Shown here piece by piece: positions 11,735 through 23,082 of a stretch of 64,000 bases of DNA. The stretch covers positions 11,550,589-11,614,588 of the forward strand of contig CM038725.1 in assembly GCA_021613375.1 (NCBI GenBank). The letters are read 5' to 3'. Position 1 is the first letter of the stretch; the number at the start of each line of letters is the position of its first letter. The translations under genes and the position numbers were made by a program. The notes under the pieces are model-generated. The model saw only the letters and a list, made by a program, of their open reading frames with translations, made no database searches and was not told the DNA's origin. This DNA comes from Megaleporinus macrocephalus. Lineage: Eukaryota > Chordata > Actinopteri > Characiformes > Anostomidae.

Positions 11735-12245
11735 AAATAAGAGTGTCCTATTCAGCGTAGCTTGGTTAGCCGTCTGAACCGCCGGGCAGCGCATAGGCCG
11801 AGCTTCTGGGAATACTTAACATAAAATGACCAAAGCTTGGATGCCCTGCCTCTGCAAAGAGTATTACGGCTAAAGAAGTGGCCTCTTTTGGCCAAGTCAA
11901 CTCCCCCCTCTTCACTGACATGTGCCGTCTGCTCAGAACACTCTGTCATTCAAAAGGCGGAAGGTTATAAATAGGTAGTGAGCAAACAGTCGAGGCCTAA
12001 AAGTTTCCTATGGCTGCGGGCCGGGCTCAGATTACATAATGGGATAATAACATGCATAGATTATAACGGATCCTCTTTATTTATCCATAATAATATTAGC
12101 CTGGCTAAAGTCAAATGAGTCACCGCCGTCAGTCAAAGTGAGTGGCAACACAGCGAGTCGCGTTAAAAGCATGCCGCCAGTGCATATGGTCGCAGTTGCT
12201 TCTGTTTGACTCGATTTATGTTGGTCGCTTCTACCAGATAGTGTT
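11735..12245. promoter_or_regulatory. Strong candidate CNE / enhancer
   Basis: A repeat-free block rich in compact motifs: GATTACATAATGGGATAATA near 12031, TTTATTTATCCATAATAATA near 12077, CAAATGAGTCACC near 12112 (AP-1-like) and several CpGs preserved amid AT-rich flanks. No domain-bearing frame. It pairs with the block at 12330-12790. Confidence 0.5.
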
Positions 12246-12329
12246 TCTTGAGAACTTCAATATGACTTAGACTTGCTTTTCAAGGCTGCGTTAGGAAAAA
12301 AAAATGAAAAAAAAAAAAAAATAGGGGGC

Positions 12330-12790
12330 TTGTGAGATTGTTGTGAGGGTTGGGGTTCAAGGAATGAAGGAAAAACAATTAAGAATTTCTTCAAAAGGCC
12401 CAGACAATGTTGGAACACTTGTCGTGGCCATTAGACAGAAATCACCTTATCCTCTGCACAACCAATTACAAAGCACCAGTTGTGCTCGGCCGCCGCTGGT
12501 TCTTTTTATAAAAGCTCAACCTTCAAGCGTTTCCACAAGAATTAGAGGAATTTACCATCCGCACAAAAGTCGCGGATTTGTTGCAGTTCATATAATTTTG
12601 GTTTTGGCATCGCTTTAATTTGCGAGCGTGCACTTCAAATGAAATGGTTTCGTGCAAAGGAGCTGCGTGTTGTGTGCGGTGGACGCTTGTCTGGAGTAAT
12701 TGAGGTCATTTGATATGCGCCATTTGAGGGTCCAGCCCTTTCACATAATGTAGTGCTCTGACATGTGCAGGAACCCACGCTCTGCCTCCT
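12330..12790. promoter_or_regulatory. Strong candidate CNE / enhancer
   Basis: Contains ACCAATTACAAAGCACC, TTTAATTTGCGAGCG and GTAATTGAGGTCATTTGA, with retained CpG sites. An A-rich run at 12296-12322 separates it from the preceding block. The 91-codon open frame at 12343-12618 shows no domain and is probably chance. Confidence 0.45.
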
Positions 12791-13089
12791 ACCATGCCCT
12801 TAAATGTGCTTCAGACTGTGAGCAATGACTCTGAAGGTGAATGATATTGTGAAGTTTGTGCTGAGTAATTGCCCGAGCGCATAGCTTTCACTTTATTTGC
12901 CTGGACGTGGCCATCAGTAACAGCAGTGGTCATGCATTTTGGTCAGTTTACAGGTCTGCTGAACACATGCTATCGGTCCCTCTCACTCATTACGAAGGCG
13001 TGTTTAGATATTCCATGGTCCAGTATGGGACGCAGGGGTCAGCAAGTTGGGGGAGGCCATACAAACATAACTGGATCTATTAGTCAATA
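12791..13089. other. Unassigned noncoding sequence
   Basis: No recognised element between the CNE pair and the following transposon. Confidence 0.4.
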
Positions 13090-13640
13090 TATCCACTACC
13101 GCTCGAAAGTTTGGGATCACAGCGAAGGTTTCTTATTTTCAATGGAGTATCTTCCTTCCTTAACACAACAATAGACTGACGGATCTCTAAAGAAAGTTGT
13201 TTCTTTCTGGTCATTGTGAGCCGGTCAGCAAGCCATCAACTGCTGATGCTTCAGTTACTAAACTAACCTAGAATGTTGTTCTCCCTTTTATGATCACTTA
13301 TTAGTAGAATGTTTTCAGCTGTGCATCACAATTGAGCAAAAGTGTCCTAACAACCAATTAGTCCAATAACATCCTTAACTTGGATTGGTGGCCATACCAG
13401 GAGATTTAGACAGAGGACTGAGAATTGCTGATAATAGACTATATACAAAATAAGCCTCTTTACAAAAATAGGCTTTAATACAAACATTTTTATTCTTTAA
13501 AAATCATCTGATACACCTACATTAATTGTGAAATGGACAATATTTTTGTGAAGTGCATAAAAAAAATTGCATGAATTGCATGAAAATTGCATGAAATGAA
13601 ATTCTAAAGTGATCCTAAACTTTTGAGCGGTAGTGTATAT
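13090..13640. mobile_element. Tc1/mariner-type MITE
   Basis: The left end CACTACCGCTCGAAAGTTTG and the right end AACTTTTGAGCGGTAGTG are inverted repeats of a fish Tc1-like family, with TA-containing flanks. The 550-bp interior has no transposase frame. Confidence 0.85.
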
Positions 13641-13904
13641 CTTGGCCTATGGTTGAGTCAAAGATACACACACCCATTCTTCAGTATTCACTCATACTGA
13701 ACGCAACAGCAGACTGCTGCTGTGACATATCAATAGAAATAGAAAGCCTGCAACAATGCCTAGCAGATGTGGCTAACTTATTTTTGGCAGCATCGAAGAC
13801 ATCTTTTCCTCAAAAATGTAAACTCTTTCTGAAGGTCCTCATTAAACGAACATAAACGCCTTTTAGACATCAGACTGTAATTTTGCACTACGTTGCTTAA
13901 CAAA

Positions 13905-14148
13905 TCGTCGCTGTCCAAAGAAAATCTCCAAAATAGCAACTTTACAGGAATAGACAAAAACTCTTTTTGCTTTAAATGTGAGTCAATGGAACCAGAATTG
14001 TGTCCAAGCTATTTTGGAGTATTTCTATGCGTCCATTCATCATGAAACTTTTACACGATATAAGCGGCAGCTGTGGTGTTTAAAAGATGAAGAAAAAGAA
14101 AAATAGGCCAAAAATGGAGATGCATGTGTTTCTTTGGGCAGTGATGAA
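13905..14148 (+). mobile_element. MITE, TCGCTGTCC family (reference copy)
   Basis: Starts TCGTCGCTGTCCAAAG and ends TTTCTTTGGGCAGTGATGA, about 244 bp. The interior order is CTCCAAAATAGCAACTTTAC, then AATGTGAGTCAATGG, then TTTTACACGATATAAGC. I use this copy to define family orientation. Confidence 0.85.
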
Positions 14149-14254
14149 ATGCTAAGCTTGCAAGCCTAGCAGGCTGGACTCCTCTTACCCTCTTACGGTC
14201 CTGCCAGAGACGTACAGTTAGCATATTAGAATGTGATCTAAATGCTGATTATAT

Positions 14255-14645
14255 GCATATATCAGAATCAGAATCCGACTTTATTGGCCAAGTATGTTTG
14301 TACACATACAAGGAATTTGTGTTTGGTTACAGTAGCTCACAGTGTACGATAACTGACATTACAGAAGTAACAAACTCACCCAACCTAGCCATATTCCTAC
14401 ACACACACACACACAGAAACATACACACACAGACACACCTGTAAACTTAACTTTAAATATACAACTCCGCACATGTTAAGTGCTAAGTGCAGCAGTGAAG
14501 GACAGTGCAGACTGAATTAAATAGATATAAATATGAACAACAGAAGAATCACTGGTGGAGACGGTGGTACAGAGTGTTCTGAGACTCTATCAGATAAATA
14601 AAAGTGCAGTACAGAAAGAAGATAAGTGAAAGAACATCTGGGTAT
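14255..14645. repeat. Teleost TTTATTGGCCAAGTATG-type repeat
   Basis: Begins ATCAGAATCAGAATCCGAC TTTATTGG and contains a short (CA)n island at 14399-14416. This is a common fish repeat start. A related but distinct repeat (TTTTATTGTCATATGCAC) occurs at 53640. Class not determined. Confidence 0.55.
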
Positions 14646-15300
14646 GTATGCATGTAATATAGATATATCAGTGGGGAACCGTCATGGCCCTCTACGCCAC
14701 CTCTCAGAGGGCTTAAAAAAGTTTCCTAACACACACACACATATAATTTTATTTTATCTACTTACAGTTTTACAATCAACATCTAAACAATTATAAAAAT
14801 ATAGACAAATAAATTATTCAAACGTGTCTATTCAATCTGTGTTGAAACGTGAGGGGAAAAGTGGAAGCCTGTGAGTCTGTGTCTCCCCCTATAAGGACTG
14901 TGATGACTCCGCAGAATGTTGGTGATTGGTGGTCCCGCTCTTCATGTACAAAGAGCCAGGCAGTTATAGTTCAGCAGAATTTCAAATGACAGTAAAATTG
15001 ACCAATCATATCTTCCCTCTAAGTGGGCGGGCTTAACTGTATGATAATTTCAGCCTGATGTGGCAATGCTAGCTGGAGAAACAGCTAGCTAGGCTACCAC
15101 CACTAGCTAGTTTGCTGAGTCACGATGGAAGCCCATGTCCCGCCTCCAAACTGTCAAGACCACCCCCTCTGAAAACTCGAGCGCAAATATTTCTAAAATA
15201 TCAAATTGCGAGAGCAAAAAAGCATTAAAGGAGGAAAAAAGAAATTGCGCGTGCGGTTCCTCTTTCTGTGCTCGCGAGTTTCACATTTTTTAAACTTTGA
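14646..15300. other. Unassigned noncoding sequence
   Basis: No gene or family recognised. CTAGCTAG-rich sequence lies near 15069-15112. Confidence 0.45.
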
Positions 15301-15307
15301 GAATAAG

Positions 15308-15650
15308 TGCATGAGGCTATCGTTATTATTGGATGCAGTAAACTGAGGGTTGCCATCCATTAAAGTTTTCTTGGATCCTGCATTTTGTCTGTCTAGCAAA
15401 AATGTTCATACGTGGGCAGTTCTTATGAGGTTTAAACAGCTTATTGATCTAGTCAAACCATTTGTTTTAAAAAATATTGGTTTACTGTGCTCTCAATCAG
15501 TAATGGTAAAAAGATATAGCGTTGGTGACATGTAGCATGAATATCTTTTTAAAAGAAGTTATTTTGAAAGAAGTAAATCATATCCTGAGCACCAGTTTGA
15601 AGAACAAAGTGTAGTTCCAGATTTCTCCTGAACACCTGGAAACCAGACGT
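15308..15650 (+). repeat. Direct segmental duplication, copy 1
   Basis: Closely matches 17264-17600 in the same orientation. Shared blocks include GTGCATGAGGCT, AACTGAGGGTTGCCATC, AAGTTTTCTTGGATCCTGCA and GACATGTAGCATGAATATC. Spacing between copies is about 1.96 kb. The right part (from about 15555) is a fragment of the GTGCAAAAG Tc1-type family. Confidence 0.85.
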
Positions 15651-16440
15651 CCAGAAATGAAACTGAAACATGGGGCCGTCTCAAGAGATATAGGATATAT
15701 GCCATCACCCTACATTAGAAAGGTGCAAACCATGAATCGATTTCATGGCCCAGGATTTTGCAGTAAGGGATGACGAAATCCAGATCTGGGTTCAAGGTCT
15801 GAATTTGAACACCTCTGCCTGACACTGCAGAGTAGGACGAGTTAAAGAAACTAGTTTTCTTCACAACATGGTTCCACATAAACGATACCACAAACATGCA
15901 AGTCCCGGGTTACTGTTTGAACAATGGCTGAGTAACCTCTATTGTCTCTATCTGTGCAACTTGATGGCAAAAAGAACCTTCCCAACCACAAGCCTGCACC
16001 ACCCACCAGACAAGCCTCAAACCTCTGGGGCTGTGTTCCCAGAGCAAAGAAACCAGCTCTAGAAGCCCATGGGAGATGTACTAACCCCCCAGGCATGGGT
16101 CCATCGCAATGGCTGGAGGCCTCCTGAAGTTCTTGGCTTGTCCTTTGTGGAGGTGGTGGCGGAAAGCCAATCTCTGGCTTCGGTCCCAGAATGGGAACAT
16201 AGTGGACGTGCCCTGGCACAAGATTGTGGTGGACACAGAATGTTCTTTGGGCTATTTGCTCTTCAGTCTCACAAGTTTTAACCCTACATGCTATTGTGCT
16301 CTGGTCTTGGAGAAGACTACAGCTTGATCCGAGAAAGCATTGCGCATCAGTGATCGAATGATTGGTTGGCACTTTTTTATGTATCATAAATATGTAAAGC
16401 TGCAATTTGTCTGAAAGACTTAAAGGCTAATTTAACTTAA
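15651..16440. other. GC-richer stretch with long minus-strand open frame, unassigned
   Basis: The segment 15870-16340 is clearly richer in GC than its flanks and holds a 184-codon open frame on the minus strand (15851-16405). I recognise no domain, and plus-strand frames overlap it. It could be an old pseudogene, a transposon remnant or a CNE, so it is not called as a gene. Confidence 0.3.
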
Positions 16441-16817
16441 TCTGACCTTCTGGTCCAAACGTATAATTCACCAAAGCAATTTAACATCCAAGGTACTAAC
16501 TCATTGAGATTCTATCTTTGGAAGACAAATGATAAGTCCTTAGCTCCTAGCATAGAGAGGTAAAACACACAATTTGGCATGAGTTAGTGTTGTGGTAAGG
16601 GCTGGGATCTTGGCTGAAATACATTTGGTACAGAAGCCACACTGTTCTTAATGCATTGCTCGGTTGGGCAGTATCAACCTTGGCTTTTGTCTGAATGAAT
16701 AACAGAGAACCAGAAAGTTCACCAAACGCAATTTGTGAGCATTTTTGGAATAGTAAATGAATTGCAATCAGAAAGCATTTAAGTCTATATGCGTCAGTAA
16801 TGCCATGTTAATGTGTT

Positions 16818-17207
16818 AGACACTACCACTATCACTTAAATGTTTGGACACACCAACACAGGTTTTCCTTATTTCTGCCATTTTAATAGTAATAATTTTA
16901 TAAAAATGATTGTGAACACATCAAAATGATAAAATAACAGTTACAGAATTATTAGTAGTTTAGATTAAAGCATCTGCTCTGATACCAGGTTTACATACTT
17001 TTAACATTCTAGCCAGCAGCTCAGGACTGCAGAAGATAGTGTACATGCTGAGATCTTGTTCTAAACAATGGTTTTCGGGTGTTTTTTTAGATTTACATGG
17101 TCAGTAAAATGTTTGTTTTAGAAATATATATTTTATAAAATATATATCATACATTATGAAATATACATTCAGATAGGTGTGTCTAAACCTTTGACTGGCA
17201 GTGTATA
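16818..17207. mobile_element. Tc1/mariner-type MITE (GGACACACC ends)
   Basis: The left end CACTACC...TGTTTGGACACACC pairs with the right end GGTGTGTCTAAACCTTTGAC followed by TGGCAGTGTATA. The 390-bp AT-rich interior is noncoding. The family matches the outer element at 56747-57988 and the half-copy at 24929. Confidence 0.85.
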
Positions 17208-17263
17208 CTTGTAGCCTATCAAGCTCATTGGTGTTATGCTGAGAGACTTTGGCATGACATGAA

Positions 17264-17600
17264 GTGCATGAGGCTTTCATTATTATTGGATGTATTAAAC
17301 TGAGGGTTGCCATCTATTAAAGTTTTCTTGGATCCTGCATTTTCTCTGTCTAGCAAAATTGAAAATACATTCCTGGACACAAAATGTTCATATGTGGGCA
17401 TTTCTTTAATAAGCTTATTTATCTAGTCAAACTATTTGTTTAAAAAAAATATTGGTTCGATTTGCTCTCAATCAGTTATGATAAAAAGATGTATCGTTGG
17501 TGACATGTAGCATGAATATCTTTTTAAAAGAAGTAGATCTTATCTTGAGCTCCAGTTTGAAGAACAAAGCTAAGTTCCAGATTTCTCCTGGACGCCCCAG
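17264..17600 (+). repeat. Direct segmental duplication, copy 2
   Basis: Partner of 15308-15650, with small indels (an extra AATTGAAAATACATTCCTGG lies near 17357). Copy 2 continues directly into a longer Tc1-type relic, whereas copy 1 loses similarity soon after 15650. Confidence 0.85.
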
Positions 17601-18068
17601 ACATTGTATGAATGTTTTCAGTTCCTTCAGCAGCAATCTTGATTTAGCTTAATGAAGTACTGAGCAGTTAAAGCAGGTATTAGATGAGAACTGTAAATAA
17701 CGCTGGGTTGTTTCTACAAGGAGAAGCTTGGAAAGGGTTAAATAAACACACTGACATATATTAAACCACTACATTATTTGAATATTTAAAAATGGAGTAT
17801 ATTGAGTAAATAAAAGTCTAGGTTTTTTTTTGGCAGTTTTCTGAATTCGGAATGGTGATCCGAATGCACTGATGTACCAAACATATTTGCTTTTACAAGA
17901 ACAGCTCTATAGGTTTCTATAGCCTAATCTTGTTAATGTTTGTATTTTATTTAATTTAATTTATTTATTTATTTAGCCAGGCCTGACAATAATGGAGAAG
18001 AAAAAGGAGTGAAATTTTTTTAAATATAATAACGTCCCCGGGTCCCTAAAACTTTTACACGTTACTGT
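17530..18068. mobile_element. Tc1-type element relic (GTGCAAAAG family)
   Basis: The interior segments CTCCAGTTTGAAGAACAAAG, AGCAGCAATCTTGATTTAGC and GCAGGTATTAGATGAGAACT recur at 44534-44950 and 51720-52412. The right end CCTAAAACTTTTACACG TTACTGTAC is a degraded terminal repeat. About 180 bp near 17830-18000 is foreign to the other copies. Confidence 0.7.
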
Positions 18069-18425
18069 ACACATTAAATCAGATTTCACAACAACTAATA
18101 GAGTTAACGTTTACAGCCACAGGCCAACAATATGCTTTGGAAGAAAAGGCTAGGTAATTAAAATGTTGGAGGTGATGCACAAAATCATAAATCTTTGGTT
18201 GAACATAATCTCTCAAATAAACAGATTTTAAAGTTGAATGTTCCTTTTTAGGGTTTACTACTGGGCTCAAACTAGCTGGACATTAACGAGACTGTCTAAT
18301 GACCTAAACCACCCAATGAAGTTCATTTCTGTCAATTTCCTTTCATTAAAATATTCTTTTTGTTCAAATTTCCTGTTTGTTTAAACATTTTTTTGAACAA
18401 TTTCCTTTCTTTTAAATGTTCCCTG
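18069..18425. other. Unassigned noncoding sequence
   Basis: T-rich, with imperfect TTTCCTTTC/TGTTCAAATTTCC repetition near 18330-18425. Nothing else seen. Confidence 0.45.
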
Positions 18426-18429
18426 TTTC

Positions 18430-19270
18430 ATTCATTCATTCAAACAACCTACAGGAACGGCCACCGAAACAAATTGGGGGCTAGACCCTGCCCGCACTGA
18501 TGGACCGCTTGGGCAACAGCGGAGGCTGCTGTCTAAAGGGTTGCTGTCGAAGACTTTATTGTCGACAGGAGCGATGCTGCAGACATTGAGGAGCTGAAGC
18601 TTAGAGGGAATTAGCGCATGCAACAGAACTGCTGATGTCTGGCCACAATTATGCCCCGCTCCAGACTCCGTTCTAATGTGGCCGCTGCCACAACCACCCA
18701 CATTCCGGAGTGTCCAAACATGTTGACCAGTTGAGCTCTGCCAGACCCAAGTGCCGACACCCACTGCTATAAAGCTTTCACTTGCTGCCACTTCAGCCAC
18801 CTGTGCGTTGACCGACATATGTTTTCCATTAGGCCGCTGTCAGTCCACAAGATCAACATGTTTTCTATCTTTGCTAGCCGTTCGCCATTTGTTGTTTGGC
18901 GGCAACCTAACAGAAACGTTTCGAACAAAGCAAAACTATGCTGCTCCTCAGGCTTCTTCCATACGTTTAGTGGAGGTGCCACACCTCCCCGATATGTAGA
19001 CGGGCTGTGCGTTTTGCCTTGGAGAGCGTTTTTGCACGTTTTTCTTGCCTCTTTAATTTGATAGATAATCAATGACGGCCACAGGCGGGCCCTGCTGAGT
19101 GCAGAAGAAGGATCCTAATTGAATCTGACAATAATTTTCACATCGTTCTCATGCCCTGTCTCCAATGCCATTAGTGACATTCTTGTGCTAATGGTTGCCA
19201 TGACAGCATGAGCAATGCTCATTAATGACCTCAGCGGTAGTAACGTTCAGAACAATCTCTTCCTCTATTT
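18430..19270. promoter_or_regulatory. Candidate CNE block (best part 18990-19260)
   Basis: A repeat-free, GC-balanced stretch of over 800 bp with retained CpGs. The right part has TTTAATTTGATAGATAATCA near 19052, CCTAATTGAATCTG near 19114 and GCTCATTAATGACC near 19218. Open frames of 80-128 codons overlap on both strands without domains. It may contain two separate elements. Confidence 0.42.
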
Positions 19271-19672
19271 CCTTTCTCTCTCTTCCTATTTTTCGGCCTT
19301 CACTTCTCAATTCAGTATCTAGTGAGGGGACTTTCAAGGATCTGGGCCTCCAGTTGCCTCCAGACCTCTAAAGAAGAACCTGCTGGAATGAAGCTGTATC
19401 TTTTCAGTTGAAGTCCCGTCCTATATATTTGTTTGCTGTCCCAGCAGCCCCTCATGTTGTTTTCATGTAATGCAGTAGGAGCCTTTAGCTGTTGAAGTCC
19501 AAACCGCTAGGACAGCACATTTATCTATACTTTTACTAGTATACTATCGGTACTATAACTTTACTTTACTTTTTTTTATCTTTTCTTGCTGGACACATGA
19601 AGAATTTAACCTGTTTGTTTCCATCCTAACAATGAGTTTAGCAACATTTACACACTTACACTCAATATTTAG
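19271..19672. other. Unassigned noncoding sequence
   Basis: No recognised feature upstream of the minisatellite. Confidence 0.45.
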
Positions 19673-21780
19673 TGGTATAAAGCGAATTGGGGTATAAAGC
19701 GAGTCAGAGTATAAAGCGAATCGGAGTATGAAGCGATTCGGAGTATAAAGCGAATTGGAGTGTAAAGTGAATTGGAGTATAAAGCGAATCGTAGTATGAA
19801 GAAAATCGTAGTATAAAGTGAAATGGAGTATAAAGCGAATCGTAGTATGAAGCGAATCGTAGTATAAAGCGAATTGGGGTATAAAGCGAGTCAGAGTATA
19901 AAGCGAAGAGTATTATAAAGTGAATTGGTGTATAAAGCGAATTGGGGTATAAAGCAAGTCAGAGTATAAAGCGAATCGTAGTATAAAGTGAATTGGAGTA
20001 TAAAGTGAATCGTAGTATAAAGCGAATCGGAGTATAAAGTGAATTGGGGTATAAAGCGAGTCAGAGTATAAAGTGAATCGGAGTATAAAGTGAATTGGAG
20101 TATAAAGCGAATCGGAGTATAAAGTGAATTGGAGTATAAAGTGAATCGGAGTATAAAGTGAATTGGAGTATAAAGCAAATCGTAGTATAAAGTGAATTGG
20201 AGTATAAAGCGAGTTGGAGTATAAAGCTAATTGGGGTATAAAGCGAGTCAGAGTATAAAGCGATTCGGAGTATAAAGCGAATCGTAGTATAAAGCGAATT
20301 GGAGTATAAAGCGAATTGGACAATAAAGCAAATTGGGGTATAAAGCGAATCGGAGTATAAAGCGAATCTGAGTATAAAGTGAATTGGAGTATAAAGCGAT
20401 TCGGAGTATAAAGCGAATCATACTATAAAGTGAATTGGAGTATAAAGCGAATCGGAGTATAAAGTGAATTGGAGTATAAAGCGATTCGGAGTATAAAGCG
20501 AATCATACTATAAAGTGAATTGGAGTATAAAGCGAATCGGAGTATAAAGCGAATTGGAGTGTAAAGTGAATTGGAGTATAAAGCGAATCGTAGTATGAAG
20601 CGAATCGTAGTATAAAGTGAATTGGAGTATAAAGCGAATCGTAGTATGAAGCGAATCGTAGTATAAAGCGAATTGGGGTATAAAGCGAGTCAGAGTATAA
20701 AGCGAATCGTAGTATAAAGTGAATAGGACTATAAAGTGAATTGGAGTATAAAGCGAATCGGAGTATAAAGTGAATTGGAGTATAAAGTGAATCGTAGTAT
20801 AAAGCGAATCGGAGTATAAAGTGAATTGGGGTATAAAGCGAGTCAGAGTATAAAGTGAATCGGAGTATAAAGTGAATTGGAGTATAAAGCGAATCGGAGT
20901 ATAAAGTGAATTGGAGTATAAAGCGAATCGGAGTATAAAGTGAATTGGAGTATAAAGCGAATCGTAGTATAAAGTGAATTGGAGTATAAAGCGAGTTGGA
21001 GTATAAAGCTAATTGGGGTATAAAGCGAGTCAGAGTATAAAGCGATTCGGAGTATAAAGCGAATCGTAGTATAAAGCGAATTGGAGTATAAAGCAAATTG
21101 GACTATAAAGCGAATTGGGGTATAAAGCGAATCGGAGTATAAAGCAAATCGGAGTATAAAGTGAATTGGAGTATAAAGCGATTCGGAGTATAAAGCGAAT
21201 CATACTATAAAGTGAATTGGAGTATAAAGCGAATTGTAGTATAAAGCGATTCGGAGTATAAAGCGAATTGGAGTATAAAGCGAATCGTGGTATAAAGCGA
21301 ATTGGAGTATAAAGCGAATCGTGGTATAAAGCGAATTGGAGTATAAAGCGAATCGTGGTATAAAGCGAATTGGAGTATAAAGCGATTCGGAGTATAAAGC
21401 GAATTGGAGTATAAAGCGAATCGTAGTATAAAGGAAATGGAGTGTAAAGCGAATCGTAGTATAAAGCGAATTGGAGTATAAAGCGAGTTGGAGTATAAAG
21501 CGAATCGGACTATAAAGCGAATCAGAGTATAAAGTGAATCTGACTATAAAGCGAGTCGGAGTATAAAGCAAAAAGGAGTATAAAGCGAGTCGGAGTATAA
21601 AGCGAATCGGACTATAAAGCGAATCAGAGTATAAAGCGAATCGGAGTATACAGCGAATTGGAGTATAAAGCGAATTGGAGTATAAAGCGAATCGTAGTAT
21701 AAAGCGAATTGGAGTGTAAAGCGAATCGTAGTATAAAGCGAATTGGAGTATAAAGCGATTCGGAGTATAAAGCGAGTCAT
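19673..21780. repeat. 17-bp minisatellite, ~124 units, with higher-order duplication
   Basis: The unit is GTATAAAGCGAATCGGA with variants (AATTGGA, AGTCAGA, AATCGTA). It fills about 2.1 kb. Because 17 is not a multiple of 3, stop-poor minus-strand frames of 95-223 codons arise with a 17-residue period; these are artefacts. Variant order in about 19880-20520 recurs at about 20665-21215, an offset near 782 bp (46 units), which shows a block duplication inside the array. Every unit carries TATAAAG. Confidence 0.95.
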
Positions 21781-21864
21781 AGCCGATCGATCCTTTCATC
21801 TCTACTAGAAAGAAAAAAAAATCTAGAAACAATCTAATGCTGGTACCGGAAAAAAGAAAAAGAA

Positions 21865-22040
21865 AAGTCATCAGTTGTTCTTGCTTTAATTATTAAAAAA
21901 GCCTACTGATGCATCAGAACAATAAAAGCAGCGATTGCGTAAGTTGATCTTTCTCTTTTTGGCTGAAATCCCATCCCTATTGTGTTGGGTCTCCCAGTGC
22001 TTGGGCCCCTATTTGACTGCTTTGTTCGGTATCTTTCATG
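21865..22040. repeat. Diverged local duplication, copy 1
   Basis: The segment from AAAAGTCATCAGTTGTTC through TGATCTTTCTCTTTTTGGCT to CCCAGTGCTTGGGCCCC resembles 23874-24095, and its second half resembles 23690-23790. Identity is moderate. Confidence 0.5.
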
Positions 22041-22044
22041 TTGC

Positions 22045-22290
22045 ATAACATCCCTGTCCAAAGAAAAACATGTATCTCCATACTTGTCTATTTTCATCTT
22101 TCTATATCATTTGAACACGACAGCTGCTCTTTATATCCTGTGCAAGCTTCGTGCTGAATGGACCAATAGAAATTCTATACAGAATCACTCAGAATCAAAA
22201 CTCTTTGCATGAACTTGCAATGAAAGTAAAGAATGATTTTGTTCTCTCCTGTAAAGTTACAGCCATGATATGAATATTGTCCTTCTCATA
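22045..22290 (-). mobile_element. MITE copy, TCGCTGTCC family
   Basis: Left end CCCTGTCCAAAGAAAAACA. The interior is in the opposite orientation to the 13905 copy (ATCATTTGAACACGACAGC near the left end, TGTAAAGTTAC near the right). The right terminus is eroded. Confidence 0.72.
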
Positions 22291-22603
22291 ATTCCTTACT
22301 TACTACTCCTAGATTTTGGCTTGGCCTTCTAAATGTAAGACCTAGGGAACATTTTGAGGATGTCATCAAGGATCTACTGTTAGTACCAGAAAACCTTAAC
22401 ATAGGGCTGGGCGATATGGGAAAAAATCTTATCACGATCATTTTTTTTCATATCAGTCGATATCGATATCACAATATAAATTCAATCAATATTGCCTTTT
22501 TACTTTAAGTGAGAAGTGAAGATTAAATTGTTTTTTATCCTCTGCTATCAGAAGATAGACAAATGTACTATAGAACATTACACAACTGTATTTCAAATAA
22601 ATT

Positions 22604-22604
<1 letters not shown>

Positions 22605-22650
<46 letters not shown>
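22605..22650. repeat. (CA)n microsatellite in hAT element
   Basis: About 23 CA units. A second array (CA)n-(TA)n spans 22876-22946 in the same element. Confidence 0.95.
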
Positions 22651-22651
<1 letters not shown>

Positions 22652-22874
22652 CCATAGGTTTATATTGATCTTTGTTGTACTATAACTAAATAATACTACA
22701 CCTACACCCAAACCTAACCCTAACCTTAACCTCAGTATCCAAAAGACTAATTTTCTGCTCTATTAGATTTTATTAAAAACTTGATTTCTGGAGAAAATTA
22801 CATGTCCTAAAGTGAGGACCAGACTGTCCTATACTAGTGAGGACATATGGTCCTCACAACTATACCTCTACAAG

Positions 22875-22946
<72 letters not shown>

Positions 22947-23019
22947 GAAAATAAAGTTTCCTCCTCGGGATTTTTGGTTATAAAGTCAACTTTGCCTCAG
23001 CGTTCTCACTCAGACTCCG

Positions 23020-23021
<2 letters not shown>

Positions 23022-23078
<57 letters not shown>
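23022..23078. repeat. (TA)n microsatellite in hAT element
   Basis: About 28 TA units inside the hAT-type element. Confidence 0.95.

Positions 23079-23082
<4 letters not shown>

Noticed and set aside
19673..21780. Array of genuine promoters because each unit has TATAAAG
   Set aside because: TATA-like motifs recur only because the unit contains one; no initiator, downstream gene or transcript evidence is visible.
19891..21871. Long minus-strand frames of 95-223 codons rich in Leu, Tyr and Phe
   Set aside because: They are the 17-bp minisatellite read through; the 17-residue period equals three DNA units and there is no independent coding signal.
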